Assembly: GCA_965652395.1 (NCBI GenBank)
Contig: CBFGUW010000025.1
Span: forward strand, 3,705 to 67,704
Direction: 5' to 3'
Length of the DNA stretch: 64,000 bases
Origin: Saccharospirillum sp965652395
GTDB taxonomy: Bacteria > Pseudomonadota > Gammaproteobacteria > Pseudomonadales > Natronospirillaceae
The notes below the pieces were generated by a model that did not search any database, was not told where the DNA came from, and saw only the letters and a list, made by a program, of their open reading frames with translations. The stretch's first letter is position 1. Every line of letters begins with the position of its first letter. Shown piece after piece: positions 25,693 through 33,976 of the stretch. A program made the translations under genes and the position numbers.

Positions 25693-26025
25693 AAAGGGAA
25701 GCTCCCGAAGTATAGCCTCCAACACCCCTTCTGTATCCAACAGGACTTGCCGGTTATCAAACCTGATGACCTTCAAACCGTTACTTTCCAAATATTCAGT
25801 TCTCATCTGATCCTTGGTTTTTGTCTCAGGATCAAAATGGTGGGCACCATCAATTTCAATGATCAGATTCGCTGAGTGACAATAAAAGTCCACAATGTAA
25901 GGATTGATAGGGTGTTGTCTTCGGAATTTGAAGCCTTTAAGGCGTCTGGCTCTTAAGTGATGCCACAAGCGATGTTCTGCGTCGGTCATGTTTTGACGTA
26001 GATGTTTGGGGAAAGAGTGGGGCAA
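25675..26025 (-). CDS. DUF559 endonuclease-domain protein
   Basis: Small protein of 116 aa with a Vsr/PD-(D/E)XK-like fold. Motifs: AEHRLWHHLRARRLKGFKFR, HPINPYIVDFYCHSANLIIE followed by IDGAHH (the D...ExDG pattern), and the end GLKVIRFDNRQVL. Substrate and role of this family are not established. It is bracketed by family B hairpin repeats at 25654-25692 and 26069-26103, and the left repeat encodes its last residues and stop. It looks like a repeat-associated mobile unit inserted between galE and rnb. Confidence 0.85.
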   Translation of the reverse strand: MPHSFPKHLRQNMTDAEHRLWHHLRARRLKGFKFRRQHPINPYIVDFYCHSANLIIEIDGAHHFDPETKTKDQMRTEYLESNGLKVIRFDNRQVLLDTEGVLEAILRELPFPQPSP

Positions 26026-26068
26026 TTGTACGTCCTTGATGATCTTTGGGTGATTATTTGGATAGGGT

Positions 26069-26103
26069 CCCTCTCCCCAGCCCTCTCCCTGAGGGAGAGG
26101 GAG
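26069..26103. repeat. CCCTCTCCC hairpin repeat (family B), right of DUF559 gene
   Basis: CCCTCTCCCCAGCCCTCTCC followed by CTGAGGGAGAGGGAG. With the copy at 25654-25692 it forms an inverted bracket around the DUF559 gene. Other copies are at 33930-33962 and 46962-46995. Confidence 0.8.
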
Positions 26104-26121
26104 TTGGTCTGGGGCCGATTT

Positions 26122-28029
26122 TTATCCTAGCAGGGCTAGCTCCAGCTTTTGACCGTCGTTCTTGGCGATTTTCACTTCCACCGGTTGGTTCAGGATGAAG
26201 GTCCGTTTTTCCCCTCTCAGCATCATCCTCAATGGGTCGTAGCTGAATTTTTCCTCGCCGTTGCGCATGTCTATGAAGCCACTGGCGCCGTTATCATCCA
26301 GCTGGGCTATCAGGCCGCCGGAGTTGATATGCACAATGGTGGCCTGCCAGTTTTGTTCCGGCTGCGTGGCGAGCCATTGCAGGCGAAGCCGGTTGTCCAC
26401 TTCGTTGGCGGCTTTTCGGCTGTTGGCCAGGCGGTTGTTCAGGTCGTCGACCAGCCCTTCGGGGATCGTGAAAGCGTTGCCCGCCAGCTTGGCATGAATC
26501 AGCCGGTGAAGGGTGAGGTCCGTGTATTTGCGAATGGGGCTGGTGACGGTGGTGTATTGGTCGAACCCGAGGCCGAAATGAGGCGCGGCCTTGGTGGCCC
26601 AAGCGCCCCGTTCGAGTCGTTTTTGCAGCACATACTGAAGGGGGAAGTCTTCGATCTGGCGCGCTGTCCGCATGATGGATTTGTACCCTTCCAGGTCGTG
26701 GCCATCGGTGTCGGCTATGCCTTTGGCGAATTCGCGGAGCAGACCCTTGAGTTCATCCTCCCGTTCGGGGCGAAAACCGGGGTGGGTCATGAACAGAGCA
26801 GTATCTTCCACCAGCCAGGCGGCGGCGATGCGGTTGGCGGCGAGCATGCATTCTTCCACCAGGCTGTGCGCCGTGGTGCGTTCTTCCTTTTCGACACCGG
26901 TAACGTTGAGGTCGTTATCGACCTTGACGCGGTAATCAGGGCGGTCGGTCATGACCAGGGCATGCTCGTGGCGCCAGGCGTTCAATGCCTGGCAGCACTC
27001 ACGCAGGGTTTCCAGATGCCAATGCTGAGCCGGAATTGGAGTTCGCCCATCCAGCCAATCGCTGACCTCGGCGTAGCTGAGTTTGGCTGTGCTGCGAATG
27101 ACGGCGGGTGTGATCGCCAGTTTGCTCAGGGCGCCGTCTTTGGCGACCCGGATATGAAAGACCAGCGCGAGGCGGTTTTTCTCGGGAATGAGCGAGGCCA
27201 GATCATGCGCCAGCCGGTCTGGTAGCATGCCGAGTGGCAGGCCGGGAAGGTAGGTGGTGGTCAGGCGTTCCCGAGCCCCTTGTTCCAATGGCGAGCCAGT
27301 TTCGAACCAGGCGCTGGGGTCGGCGATGGCGATACGCAACAGCCAGCCATCGTCGGTTTCCTCTGCGAAGAGGGCGTCGTCCATATCCTGAGTGGTTTCG
27401 GCATCGATGGTGACGAAGGGGATATCGGTCAGGTCCTTTCGTCTATCGGCCAAGTCGTCAATCAACGATTCCTCAAGGGCGTTTGCGGCTTCGACCAGGG
27501 CGGGCTCGAAGTCTCGTTTCAGGCCGTGTTTTTCAATCGCTAGGGCGTGCCAGGTACCGGGCTCCTGCTCGGAGCCCATGATATGGGTGATTTCGGCTTG
27601 AGCTTTTCCGGTATCCCAGGGGTGGCGGGTAACGGCGGCTTTCACCCATTGGCCGCTTTTCGCTTCGGCCGTCTTCTTGGGCGGTACAAACAACCATTTG
27701 GCGTGGCCCGGGGCTTCCGGTTCGACGCCTTGGGCTTTACCTCGTTCTACATACCGGCCGAGAAATTCCGTGAAGGTGCTTTCCACCAGTTTTTCCAGCG
27801 CGGCTTTCACTTTGCCGTCGCCCTGTTCCTCCAGGGTGAATTCCACCCGGTCGCCGGGAAACACCTTGCTCATGTCTTCGGGTGGGAGGAAATATTCGAG
27901 ATCATCGTCGGTAACCACAAAGCCGAAGCTTCTGCCGGTGCCCTTGATGGTGCCGGCATGAACCGGTTTGCTGGATTTAATGTCCGTTTTCAGAGATTGA
28001 AGCTGTGCAAGGGCTTTGGCATCGAGCAT
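26122..28029 (-). CDS. rnb: Exoribonuclease II (RNB family)
   Basis: Processive 3'-5' hydrolytic RNase of mRNA turnover. 635 aa from ATG 28029 (MLDAKALAQLQSLKTDIKSS), close to E. coli RNase II and shorter than RNase R; further upstream frame is unrelated sequence. Layout: cold-shock-like domains (about 25-170, with GRSFGFVVTDDD), the RNB catalytic domain whose Asp cluster is VTIDAETTQDMDDALF (near residue 205), GLPLGMLPDRLAHDLASLIP, and a C-terminal S1 domain ending in KLELALLG. The ribosome-binding site is weak. Confidence 0.9.
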   Translation of the reverse strand: MLDAKALAQLQSLKTDIKSSKPVHAGTIKGTGRSFGFVVTDDDLEYFLPPEDMSKVFPGDRVEFTLEEQGDGKVKAALEKLVESTFTEFLGRYVERGKAQGVEPEAPGHAKWLFVPPKKTAEAKSGQWVKAAVTRHPWDTGKAQAEITHIMGSEQEPGTWHALAIEKHGLKRDFEPALVEAANALEESLIDDLADRRKDLTDIPFVTIDAETTQDMDDALFAEETDDGWLLRIAIADPSAWFETGSPLEQGARERLTTTYLPGLPLGMLPDRLAHDLASLIPEKNRLALVFHIRVAKDGALSKLAITPAVIRSTAKLSYAEVSDWLDGRTPIPAQHWHLETLRECCQALNAWRHEHALVMTDRPDYRVKVDNDLNVTGVEKEERTTAHSLVEECMLAANRIAAAWLVEDTALFMTHPGFRPEREDELKGLLREFAKGIADTDGHDLEGYKSIMRTARQIEDFPLQYVLQKRLERGAWATKAAPHFGLGFDQYTTVTSPIRKYTDLTLHRLIHAKLAGNAFTIPEGLVDDLNNRLANSRKAANEVDNRLRLQWLATQPEQNWQATIVHINSGGLIAQLDDNGASGFIDMRNGEEKFSYDPLRMMLRGEKRTFILNQPVEVKIAKNDGQKLELALLG

Positions 28030-28138
28030 AGATAACCTGGTTGTATTCAGAATGCTTGGTGGGCGCGCAGTATAACGGAATCGTGCCTGGATTTTGATAA
28101 GCTTGGGCGTAATTCTCGCGGTAAAAGCAGGCAATTCG

Positions 28139-28333
28139 ATGGCGGATGTTCGTTCCCTGGAAGCCTTTCGCAAGCAAAAGCGCAAACAAACGGCTGCCGG
28201 CAAGACTTTATGTCGCAATGGGCGCCACAAGTGGGTCCTGGATCAAAAGCCCCAGTTTGACGTGAAACAGGGGCGGTTGATGACGCGATACCGCTGTGAG
28301 CGATGCGGCGAGACCAAGGTGAAAGCGGAATAA
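28139..28333 (+). CDS. Small zinc-ribbon-like conserved protein
   Basis: A 64-aa protein (MADVRSLEAFRKQKRKQT...) with a basic N-terminus and a possible metal site: C-x6-H in LCRNGRHKW and CERCGETK (CxxC) near the end. Start at ATG 28139, although an in-frame start upstream at 28094 exists. It is divergent from rnb and convergent to a lipoprotein gene. I recognise no named family; function unknown. Confidence 0.65.
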   Translation: MADVRSLEAFRKQKRKQTAAGKTLCRNGRHKWVLDQKPQFDVKQGRLMTRYRCERCGETKVKAE

Positions 28334-28342
28334 AAAGTCCTA

Positions 28343-29380
28343 TCAGTCTCCCCAGCGGTCCAGGTTTTTCAGAAAGGTCTCGGCGCGCTGCGCGCTGGCT
28401 TGAAGCTCGGGGTCGTCTGGTTTCAATTGCAATGCTTCCTGCCATACCTCCAGCGCTTCCTGCAGGAACCCCTGGCCATACAGCAATTGGCCGCGTTCCA
28501 ATAAGGCGTTGGCCTCGCGGTCGATGCGTTGAGTCAACTGGGTATCGAAGGGTTTTGCCGCTTCGGGATTGATCTCCTTCATTTCGGCGACCAGGCGGCG
28601 GGCACCCAGCAGGTCATTCAGCTGCATGGATAATCGAAAACTGGATTCAAGCTCTGGCCATTGGCGCTCCGCCGCCGCTTCCTGCTCACTTCGTGCCGCC
28701 GCCCGGTCGGCCCGTTGCGCCTGTTGAATGCTGGTCAGCAATTCCTGGCTGAGGTCGTTCGGTGCCAGTCGGTTAGAGAGGGAGAGCGCCTGGACAGCGG
28801 TGGGCGTGTCGTCTTGGTAGAGGGCTTGTTTGCCGATCACATAAAGCTCACGAGAGGCTTGTTTCAGGTCGGTTTGAAACTGGCGATAGCGCTGCTGCGC
28901 GAAAAAGTTTTCGGGGTTGGCTTTAAGGAGGTTTTCCTCGCTGACGCGAACCGCCAGCAGGAAACGGCCTCTGGCCAACAGGATATCTCTTTCGCTGACG
29001 TTGATGCTGCTCAATCGCCGTTCTTCGTATTCCGATCTTTGCGCTTGCAGTTCGGGTGCATTGGGCAGGTTGAGCAGGGCGCGGTCGAGTACGCTGACGG
29101 CCATCGCCCATTCTTCCTCGGCTTCATATCGCTGGGCTTCCGCTAGGGTGTTCTCGATATAAGCTTCCCGTTTCGCTTCGATAACGCCGGCGCGTTGTTG
29201 CAGCTCGAAGAATTTGTCGTGAGCGGGGTCCAGAGCGGCAATGGTACTCAATGCCCTGTCGTACTGATCCTGCTCAACCCAGTTGTCTATCTGGGCATCC
29301 ACATCGGTTTGTTTGGCATAGAACTGGGTACAACCGGAAAGCAGCAGAACCAGGCTAAGAACATAATGCAAGGGTCTCAT
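28343..29380 (-). CDS. TPR-repeat lipoprotein
   Basis: 345 aa from ATG 29380. Lipoprotein signal: MRPLHYVLSLVLLLSGCTQF, with Cys17 as the lipidation site. The rest is almost all helical, with tetratricopeptide-like units such as YDRALSTIAALDPAHDKFFE and a clear C-terminal one, GQGFLQEALEVWQEALQLKP. A likely outer-membrane or periplasmic scaffold. It starts two bases after the stop of the adenylate-cyclase gene, so the two form a coupled pair; whether the cyclase senses or controls this protein is unknown. Confidence 0.8.
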   Translation of the reverse strand: MRPLHYVLSLVLLLSGCTQFYAKQTDVDAQIDNWVEQDQYDRALSTIAALDPAHDKFFELQQRAGVIEAKREAYIENTLAEAQRYEAEEEWAMAVSVLDRALLNLPNAPELQAQRSEYEERRLSSINVSERDILLARGRFLLAVRVSEENLLKANPENFFAQQRYRQFQTDLKQASRELYVIGKQALYQDDTPTAVQALSLSNRLAPNDLSQELLTSIQQAQRADRAAARSEQEAAAERQWPELESSFRLSMQLNDLLGARRLVAEMKEINPEAAKPFDTQLTQRIDREANALLERGQLLYGQGFLQEALEVWQEALQLKPDDPELQASAQRAETFLKNLDRWGD

Positions 29381-29382
29381 GG

Positions 29383-30774
29383 TCAGGAGCCGGTCCTTTC
29401 GTGTCCGAGATAGGGAATGGTGGTGGCTTCTATCGGCCAATTGTCGATGGTCAGTGTTTCTATAGGGGCTTGGAACCCCTTGACCTGGATGCTTTGCGTT
29501 TGATGTGCCTGGATGGGGTGGCGTTCGTTGAGTGCGTTATAGAAGCACTTATCGGTCATGATCTGCCCCGGCGCGGCCAAATCGCACAGGCGGGAGGCCA
29601 GGTTGGCGGGGGCGCCAATCACGGTATATTGCATACGCTCGTGAGAGCCGAGCAGCCCGGCCAGAACGGTACCGCCACTAAGGCCGATGCGGATATCGAG
29701 GCAGGGGTCGCCCGCTTGGGTGCGCATCTGGTTCAGGCGTTGGATGCGTTCGCGTATTTGAATGGCGCACTTCATGGCATGAAAGCGGTGCTCGGGGTCC
29801 GGTTGCGGGCAGCCGAATATCAGCATGGCGCAGTCCCCGATGTATTTGTCGACGTTACCGTTGTATTGGTGGCAGGTGTCAGCGAATTCGGTGAAATAGA
29901 GGTTCAGGACCTCAGCGATTTCCTCTGGGTGGCGACCTTCGCTGAACGCGGTATAGCCGACCAGGTCGACAAACACGACGCTGGCGTCCACCCGCTTGCC
30001 TTCCTGTTTGAGCTCTACGTTATCCTGCGCCATGTAGCGGGCGGCGACCGGGTCGCTGACGAAGCGGGAAAACAGCCTTTCCACGCGTTGCTTTTCCTCC
30101 AGCCCGGCAGCCATGGTGTTGAAGGCTTTGGTCAGGTCGCTGAATTCGCCCCGGTGATTGCCTCTGATCCTGAATCCATAATGGCCGGATTCAATGGCCC
30201 GTGTACCGGCGATCAAGTCCCGCACCGGTTTCGCCAGGGATTGCCCAAGCCGAATGGCGACCAAAGTAATGGATAACACCAGCATCGCAATGACGATAAT
30301 ACCTGAGCGTATAACAGCGGCCTGGCTGGCCAGCAGATCCGATTTGTCCATACCGACCCAGGCGGCCCCACCGCTGACCCCTCGAAAAACGACCGGGGCG
30401 TAGAACCAGACAACATCGTCGGCCGTGGTGATGGAACCATCGGTTTTGAACGCATTCACATCGGTAATGTTGGGAAGGCGTCTGCCGGCATCGGCCAACA
30501 GTTCGCCATCGCGGTTCATTACGGCGGCGGATACGACTGAGGGTTGATCCGTCAGTGAAAACACCAGGCTGCCGAGGCTCAATTGGTCTTCGGTGAAAAC
30601 CAGCTCGACGGAAGCGGCACTGAGTTGAGAGGTGAGGGTGGTGCCGGTGGCGTTGAACTGGGCTTCCATCATCGAAAATTGGCGATACACCAAGGTGTAG
30701 CCGAGGATGGAAGACGCCACCAGAACCAGCAGCGTCATGATCAGCGCGAGTTTATGCCCGAAATGCCACTTCAT
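29383..30774 (-). CDS. Membrane-bound class III adenylate/guanylate cyclase
   Basis: 463 aa: N-terminal helix (HKLALIMTLLVLVASSILGY), a periplasmic sensor of about 120 residues, a second helix (SGIIVIAMLVLSITLVAIRL), a HAMP segment (LGQSLAKPVRDLIAGTRAIE) and a C-terminal class III cyclase domain. Catalytic signs: VVFVDLVGYTAFSEG (first metal Asp), VDKYIGDCAMLIFGCP (Lys and second Asp) and VIGAPANLASRL (Asn and Arg of the transition-state pair). Lys in DKYIGD favours ATP over GTP. A TPR lipoprotein gene follows two bases later. Signal sensed is unknown. Confidence 0.88.
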   Translation of the reverse strand: MKWHFGHKLALIMTLLVLVASSILGYTLVYRQFSMMEAQFNATGTTLTSQLSAASVELVFTEDQLSLGSLVFSLTDQPSVVSAAVMNRDGELLADAGRRLPNITDVNAFKTDGSITTADDVVWFYAPVVFRGVSGGAAWVGMDKSDLLASQAAVIRSGIIVIAMLVLSITLVAIRLGQSLAKPVRDLIAGTRAIESGHYGFRIRGNHRGEFSDLTKAFNTMAAGLEEKQRVERLFSRFVSDPVAARYMAQDNVELKQEGKRVDASVVFVDLVGYTAFSEGRHPEEIAEVLNLYFTEFADTCHQYNGNVDKYIGDCAMLIFGCPQPDPEHRFHAMKCAIQIRERIQRLNQMRTQAGDPCLDIRIGLSGGTVLAGLLGSHERMQYTVIGAPANLASRLCDLAAPGQIMTDKCFYNALNERHPIQAHQTQSIQVKGFQAPIETLTIDNWPIEATTIPYLGHERTGS

Positions 30775-31109
30775 AATAGGGAAACTCTACACTGAATGCC
30801 TCTGACATCTGGGGCAATGTCGGAGTTTGGTGATTGTACTAGCGTCCTTTTAGACATCCTTTATTCCACATTTGTCAGTTACCACCAGCATTCTCACGCA
30901 TTTCCCGGAGAGACCTGGACCACTTAACAACTTAGGCGAAAGATAGCCTTTGTGATACTGCTCAGTCTCGAAAAAGCGACTGCGGAATGTGCCCTGTTTG
31001 GCAAATTCAGCATAAACCGAACTCTTGAAGTCAATCTGTGTACCAGTTATCGGTTTTCTTCGCTGAAAAGCCTATTCTTGGGGCTCGAAAGCCGTTAGAC
31101 TCCTCGCCC
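30775..31109. other. 335-bp intergenic region, no gene seen
   Basis: Lies between the divergent cyclase gene (minus) and a small membrane-protein gene (plus), so it should hold both promoters. TTGAAG at about 31023 and TATCGG 17 bases further on is a poor candidate. No repeat or RNA structure stands out. Confidence 0.4.
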
Positions 31110-31400
31110 ATGAGTGAATCTATTTCATTAGTCAGTTTCTTTTCGACAGCCCAATGGGTCGTAGCCTTCTTGTTTGTACCGCTGGTGTGCTGGTACGAAT
31201 GGTCACGCTCGACTCTGGTGTGTCGTTGGTGTGCCCTGGTAACCGGGTACACTGTTCAAATGGTACTGATTCTCGCTCTGATCGATAGTGGTTTTTCGTT
31301 GCAAACTGTGATCATGCTCGCATCCATCGCGGCTTATGCCTGGATCAAGCTGATGACAGGCTGGCTCCCTACCGAACGCAAAGTTCAGTCTCCCTCCTAA
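31110..31400 (+). CDS. Small uncharacterised membrane protein
   Basis: 96 aa from ATG 31110 (MSESISLVSFFSTAQWVVAF). Three hydrophobic helices: VVAFLFVPLVCWYEW, TVQMVLILALIDSGF and LQTVIMLASIAAYAWI. No family recognised. The longer frame from an earlier start at 31038 adds sequence with no sign of coding. The gene is convergent with the SirB2-like gene; the two stops are 40 bases apart. Confidence 0.55.
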   Translation: MSESISLVSFFSTAQWVVAFLFVPLVCWYEWSRSTLVCRWCALVTGYTVQMVLILALIDSGFSLQTVIMLASIAAYAWIKLMTGWLPTERKVQSPS

Positions 31401-31440
31401 TAGCGCCCGTTCCAAAGCCTTAGCTCTTTCCCTATTCGGT

Positions 31441-31821
31441 TTATAGCTGCCAGGGCCACGGCCAATGGCTGATTGCCACCCAGCCAATATACGCGAAGGT
31501 AGCCACCGCCAGCACAAATGCCAACCCTTGAAACCAGGTCGGGCCGCGTTGCTTGATGACCATGGCGCCCAACAGAATATAGATGATCAAAGCGACGACT
31601 TTCGCAGTGAGCCAGCCATGCACAAAAGGATATTGGCCAATCATTACGGCCAGGGTTATGGCGGCAACCAGCAGTAGGGTGTCATTGATATGGGGAACTA
31701 TTCGGATCCATTTCTGTTGCATGACAGGGTGTTTCATCCAGGTCAGAACCGATCTCAATATGAAACCTGTGATGGAGATCGCCGCGAACGCCATATGAAA
31801 ATACTTGATAATCATGTACAT
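31441..31821 (-). CDS. SirB2 family membrane protein
   Basis: 126 aa with four helices, matching SirB2/SirB in length and in the N-terminal pattern MIIKYFHMAFAAISITGFIL, MKHPVMQQKW and IRIVPHINDTLLLVAAITLA. The family was named after an invasion regulator in Salmonella but its biochemical role is not settled. The short C-terminus (HWPWPWQL) is aromatic. Convergent with the small membrane-protein gene before it. Confidence 0.83.
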   Translation of the reverse strand: MYMIIKYFHMAFAAISITGFILRSVLTWMKHPVMQQKWIRIVPHINDTLLLVAAITLAVMIGQYPFVHGWLTAKVVALIIYILLGAMVIKQRGPTWFQGLAFVLAVATFAYIGWVAISHWPWPWQL

Positions 31822-31991
31822 AGTACGGGCCTGTCATGTGGATAGGCGGGGCAGTGTACCATGCCCTGTTCCGAGTGCGAGGCCTTGAAACCTATGCGCA
31901 CTCCTACAATGATTCGCTCTGATTGAGTCCATAACATGCAACCGGCACAGCCGGTATTGTTGAATATCGCCATTAAAAAAAGGGGAAATGC

Positions 31992-33197
31992 ATGGAAGAG
32001 AATGTGACCGAGGCCGTTAATTGGCTATCCCGGGCACTGAGCATTGGCCAGGAGCATACTTGGGTTGTCCAGGCTTTCGTGATTGTACTCGCGACTCTCA
32101 TCGCCAACCTGATTGCCAAGATGGTGTTCGACCGGCTTGAGAAAGCCACCCGGAAAACCAACACCTTTTGGGACGACTTGCTGGTTAACTCAGCACGAAA
32201 ACCTGTTCGGGCGTTTATTTGGGTGAACGGCCTGTTATTGGCGACGGACGTAGTACGCCGGGTGTCGGACGAGCCCATATTCGACTTTGTCGAGCCGGTT
32301 CGCGAAGTCTCTTTCATTATTATTTTCGCCTGGTTCATGACTAACCTCGCTCGTAAGGGTGAGGAAACCCTTCAAGATCCGGCCTTGGTCAAAAAACCTT
32401 TGGATGCCACAACGGCTTCCGCCCTGGGCAAATTGCTGCGGTTTTCGGTAATCATCACCACTGCGTTGGTGGTTTTGCAGTCTTTGGGGTTCAGCGTTTC
32501 CGGTGTGTTGGCCTTTGGCGGGATTGGCGGTATCGCGGTCGGTTTCGCGGCGAAGGACCTGTTGGCCAACTTTTTTGGTGGGCTGATGGTCTATCTGGAT
32601 CAACCCTTTCGGGTGGGGGATTGGATTCGTTCACCCGACCAGGAAATTGAAGGCACTGTCGAGCATATCGGTTGGCGTCTGACCCGGATTCGCACCTTTG
32701 ATAAGCGACCTCTCTATGTGCCCAATGCGACCTTTGTCAACATTTCGGTGGAAAACCCGTCCCGGATGTTGAATCGGCGGATTTTCGAAACCGTTGGCGT
32801 ACGCTATGGCGATGCAACCAAGGTGGCCGACATAGTGAAGGACGTGAAGGCCATGGTCGAATCGCATGAGGAGATTGATACCGACCAGACGATTATCGTG
32901 AACGTGAACAAGTTTGGTCCGTCCTCGATCGATTTCTTCATTTATATCTTCACCAAGACCACCGAATGGGTCCGCTACCATCAGGTTAAGCAGGATGTGA
33001 TGCTGCGGATTATCGATATCATCGATGGGCATGGTGCCGAGATCGCCTTACCGACCCAGACCATTCATATGGCTGAAGAGCCGGAGTGGGTAAACGAGTC
33101 AGAGGGCAATACAAAGGCGAGCCGCAAGCAGAAGCGCTGGTCCAACGCCAAAGATCGTGGACCGGATCCGGAAAAAGAAGAGGAGGAAGGGGATTAG
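31992..33197 (+). CDS. MscS-family mechanosensitive ion channel
   Basis: Inner-membrane channel that opens on hypo-osmotic shock. 401 aa. Four to five helices in the N-terminal 180 residues, then the pore helix and beta domain: LAFGGIGGIAVGFAAKDLLA, NFFGGLMVYLDQPFRVGDWI, VEHIGWRLTRIRTFDKRPLY and VPNATFVNISVENPSRM. The tail (about 375-401) is charged with alternating basic and acidic runs and ends in EKEEEEGD. Resembles YbdG/MscM-type members more than the short E. coli MscS. Confidence 0.9.
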   Translation: MEENVTEAVNWLSRALSIGQEHTWVVQAFVIVLATLIANLIAKMVFDRLEKATRKTNTFWDDLLVNSARKPVRAFIWVNGLLLATDVVRRVSDEPIFDFVEPVREVSFIIIFAWFMTNLARKGEETLQDPALVKKPLDATTASALGKLLRFSVIITTALVVLQSLGFSVSGVLAFGGIGGIAVGFAAKDLLANFFGGLMVYLDQPFRVGDWIRSPDQEIEGTVEHIGWRLTRIRTFDKRPLYVPNATFVNISVENPSRMLNRRIFETVGVRYGDATKVADIVKDVKAMVESHEEIDTDQTIIVNVNKFGPSSIDFFIYIFTKTTEWVRYHQVKQDVMLRIIDIIDGHGAEIALPTQTIHMAEEPEWVNESEGNTKASRKQKRWSNAKDRGPDPEKEEEEGD

Positions 33198-33262
33198 CTC
33201 TTTTTGCTGGTCAGGCAATTGGTCCGGTAATCCCGAAAATTTCTGGGTTAACTGGCAGGGAC

Positions 33263-33429
33263 GAGCACCGGATGCCTAGTTACCTTATCAAGGGTGGTTC
33301 GCAGCAGGGATCGGTCCGACGCTTCGGCTGCGATCCAGGCCCGAGACGTCGGACCGCCATGGATGGGTTGAGTGGGCGGCATCCCGCACGACCCTTGATA
33401 AGGTAACCAGGTAGCCGGTGCGTACTCAT
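33263..33429. repeat. 167-bp imperfect palindromic element (C)
   Basis: GTTACCTTATCAAGGGT (33279-33295) is repeated inverted at 33393-33409. The outer flanks GAGCACCGG... and ...GCCGGTGCGTACTC also pair partly. An inner hairpin pairs GGTCCGACG with CGTCGGACC, and a CCATGGATGGG core follows. Lies between mscS and the Trm112-like gene. See the related element at 35426-35538. Confidence 0.75.
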
Positions 33430-33449
33430 GGCACAACCCTTCCCTTGGG

Positions 33450-33665
33450 CTATATATGAGTGCTTTTCTTTGAAAGCCAGTATTCATATTCTTCCTGGCC
33501 GAGTGCTCTGGCTTCATCTTCCAGCATGACCGGTATGCCATCGCGAATGGGATAGGCCAGTTTCGCAGCGGTGGAAATCAGTTCGTCTTTTTCGCGGTCG
33601 AGTTGCAGGGGTGCCTTGGTTACCGGGCAAACCAGAATGTTAAGCAATTGCTTATCGATCATCAT
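33450..33665 (-). CDS. ycaR: Trm112/YcaR family protein
   Basis: Small protein of about 71 aa from ATG 33665 or 33662 (two adjacent ATG codons, AGGA nine bases upstream). Family pattern: IDKQLLNILVCPVTKAPLQL and LAYPIRDGIPVMLEDEAR. Trm112-family proteins often act as small zinc-ribbon partners of methyltransferases; here the second Cys of the usual CPxC is Thr (CPVT), as in several YcaR proteins. Overlaps yidD by 14 bases. Role in this organism unknown. Confidence 0.85.
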   Translation of the reverse strand: MMIDKQLLNILVCPVTKAPLQLDREKDELISTAAKLAYPIRDGIPVMLEDEARALGQEEYEYWLSKKSTHI

Positions 33666-33924
33666 GCGGAGCTTTCTCCTCGCAATCGGTGTCTTCATAA
33701 GTCGGTAGGGGCACGCCGGGAACCGGATCGATGCCGCCTTCGCAGCCGGGGTGGCACCGGGCGATGCGCATGGCGGCCAACCAGCTTCCTTTAATGGCGC
33801 CATGATGCTTCAGGGCGATCATGGCGTATTCCGAGCATGTAGGGTAGTAGCGGCATCGTGGCCCCAGCAGTGGGCTGATAAGCCAGCGGTATAGCTGGAC
33901 GATGGCGATTAGGGGCCATTTCAT
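33652..33924 (-). CDS. yidD: Membrane protein insertion efficiency factor YidD
   Basis: 90 aa. YidD helps YidC insert membrane proteins. Pattern: MKWPLIAIVQLYRWLISPLL, then CRYYPTCSEYAMIALKHHGA, GSWLAAMRIARCHPGCEGGI and DPVP. Cys and Trp positions match the family. In most bacteria yidD lies in the rpmH-rnpA-yidD-yidC order, but here it is between cysS and the Trm112-like gene. The C-terminal tail (TYEDTDCEEKAPHDDR) is acidic. Confidence 0.93.
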   Translation of the reverse strand: MKWPLIAIVQLYRWLISPLLGPRCRYYPTCSEYAMIALKHHGAIKGSWLAAMRIARCHPGCEGGIDPVPGVPLPTYEDTDCEEKAPHDDR

Positions 33925-33929
33925 TGATG

Positions 33930-33962
33930 CCCTCTCCCTAGCCCTCTCCCAGAGGGAGAGGG
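33930..33962. repeat. CCCTCTCCC hairpin repeat (family B)
   Basis: CCCTCTCCCTAGCCCTCTCC then CAGAGGGAGAGGGA. Fills the gap between cysS and yidD. Same family as 25654-25692, 26069-26103 and 46962-46995. Confidence 0.8.
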
Positions 33963-33976
33963 AACGCTATGGGCAC

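Noticed and set aside
26149..27225. 358-codon frame antisense to rnb
   Set aside because: Shadow frame; the RNB catalytic motifs lie on the minus strand.
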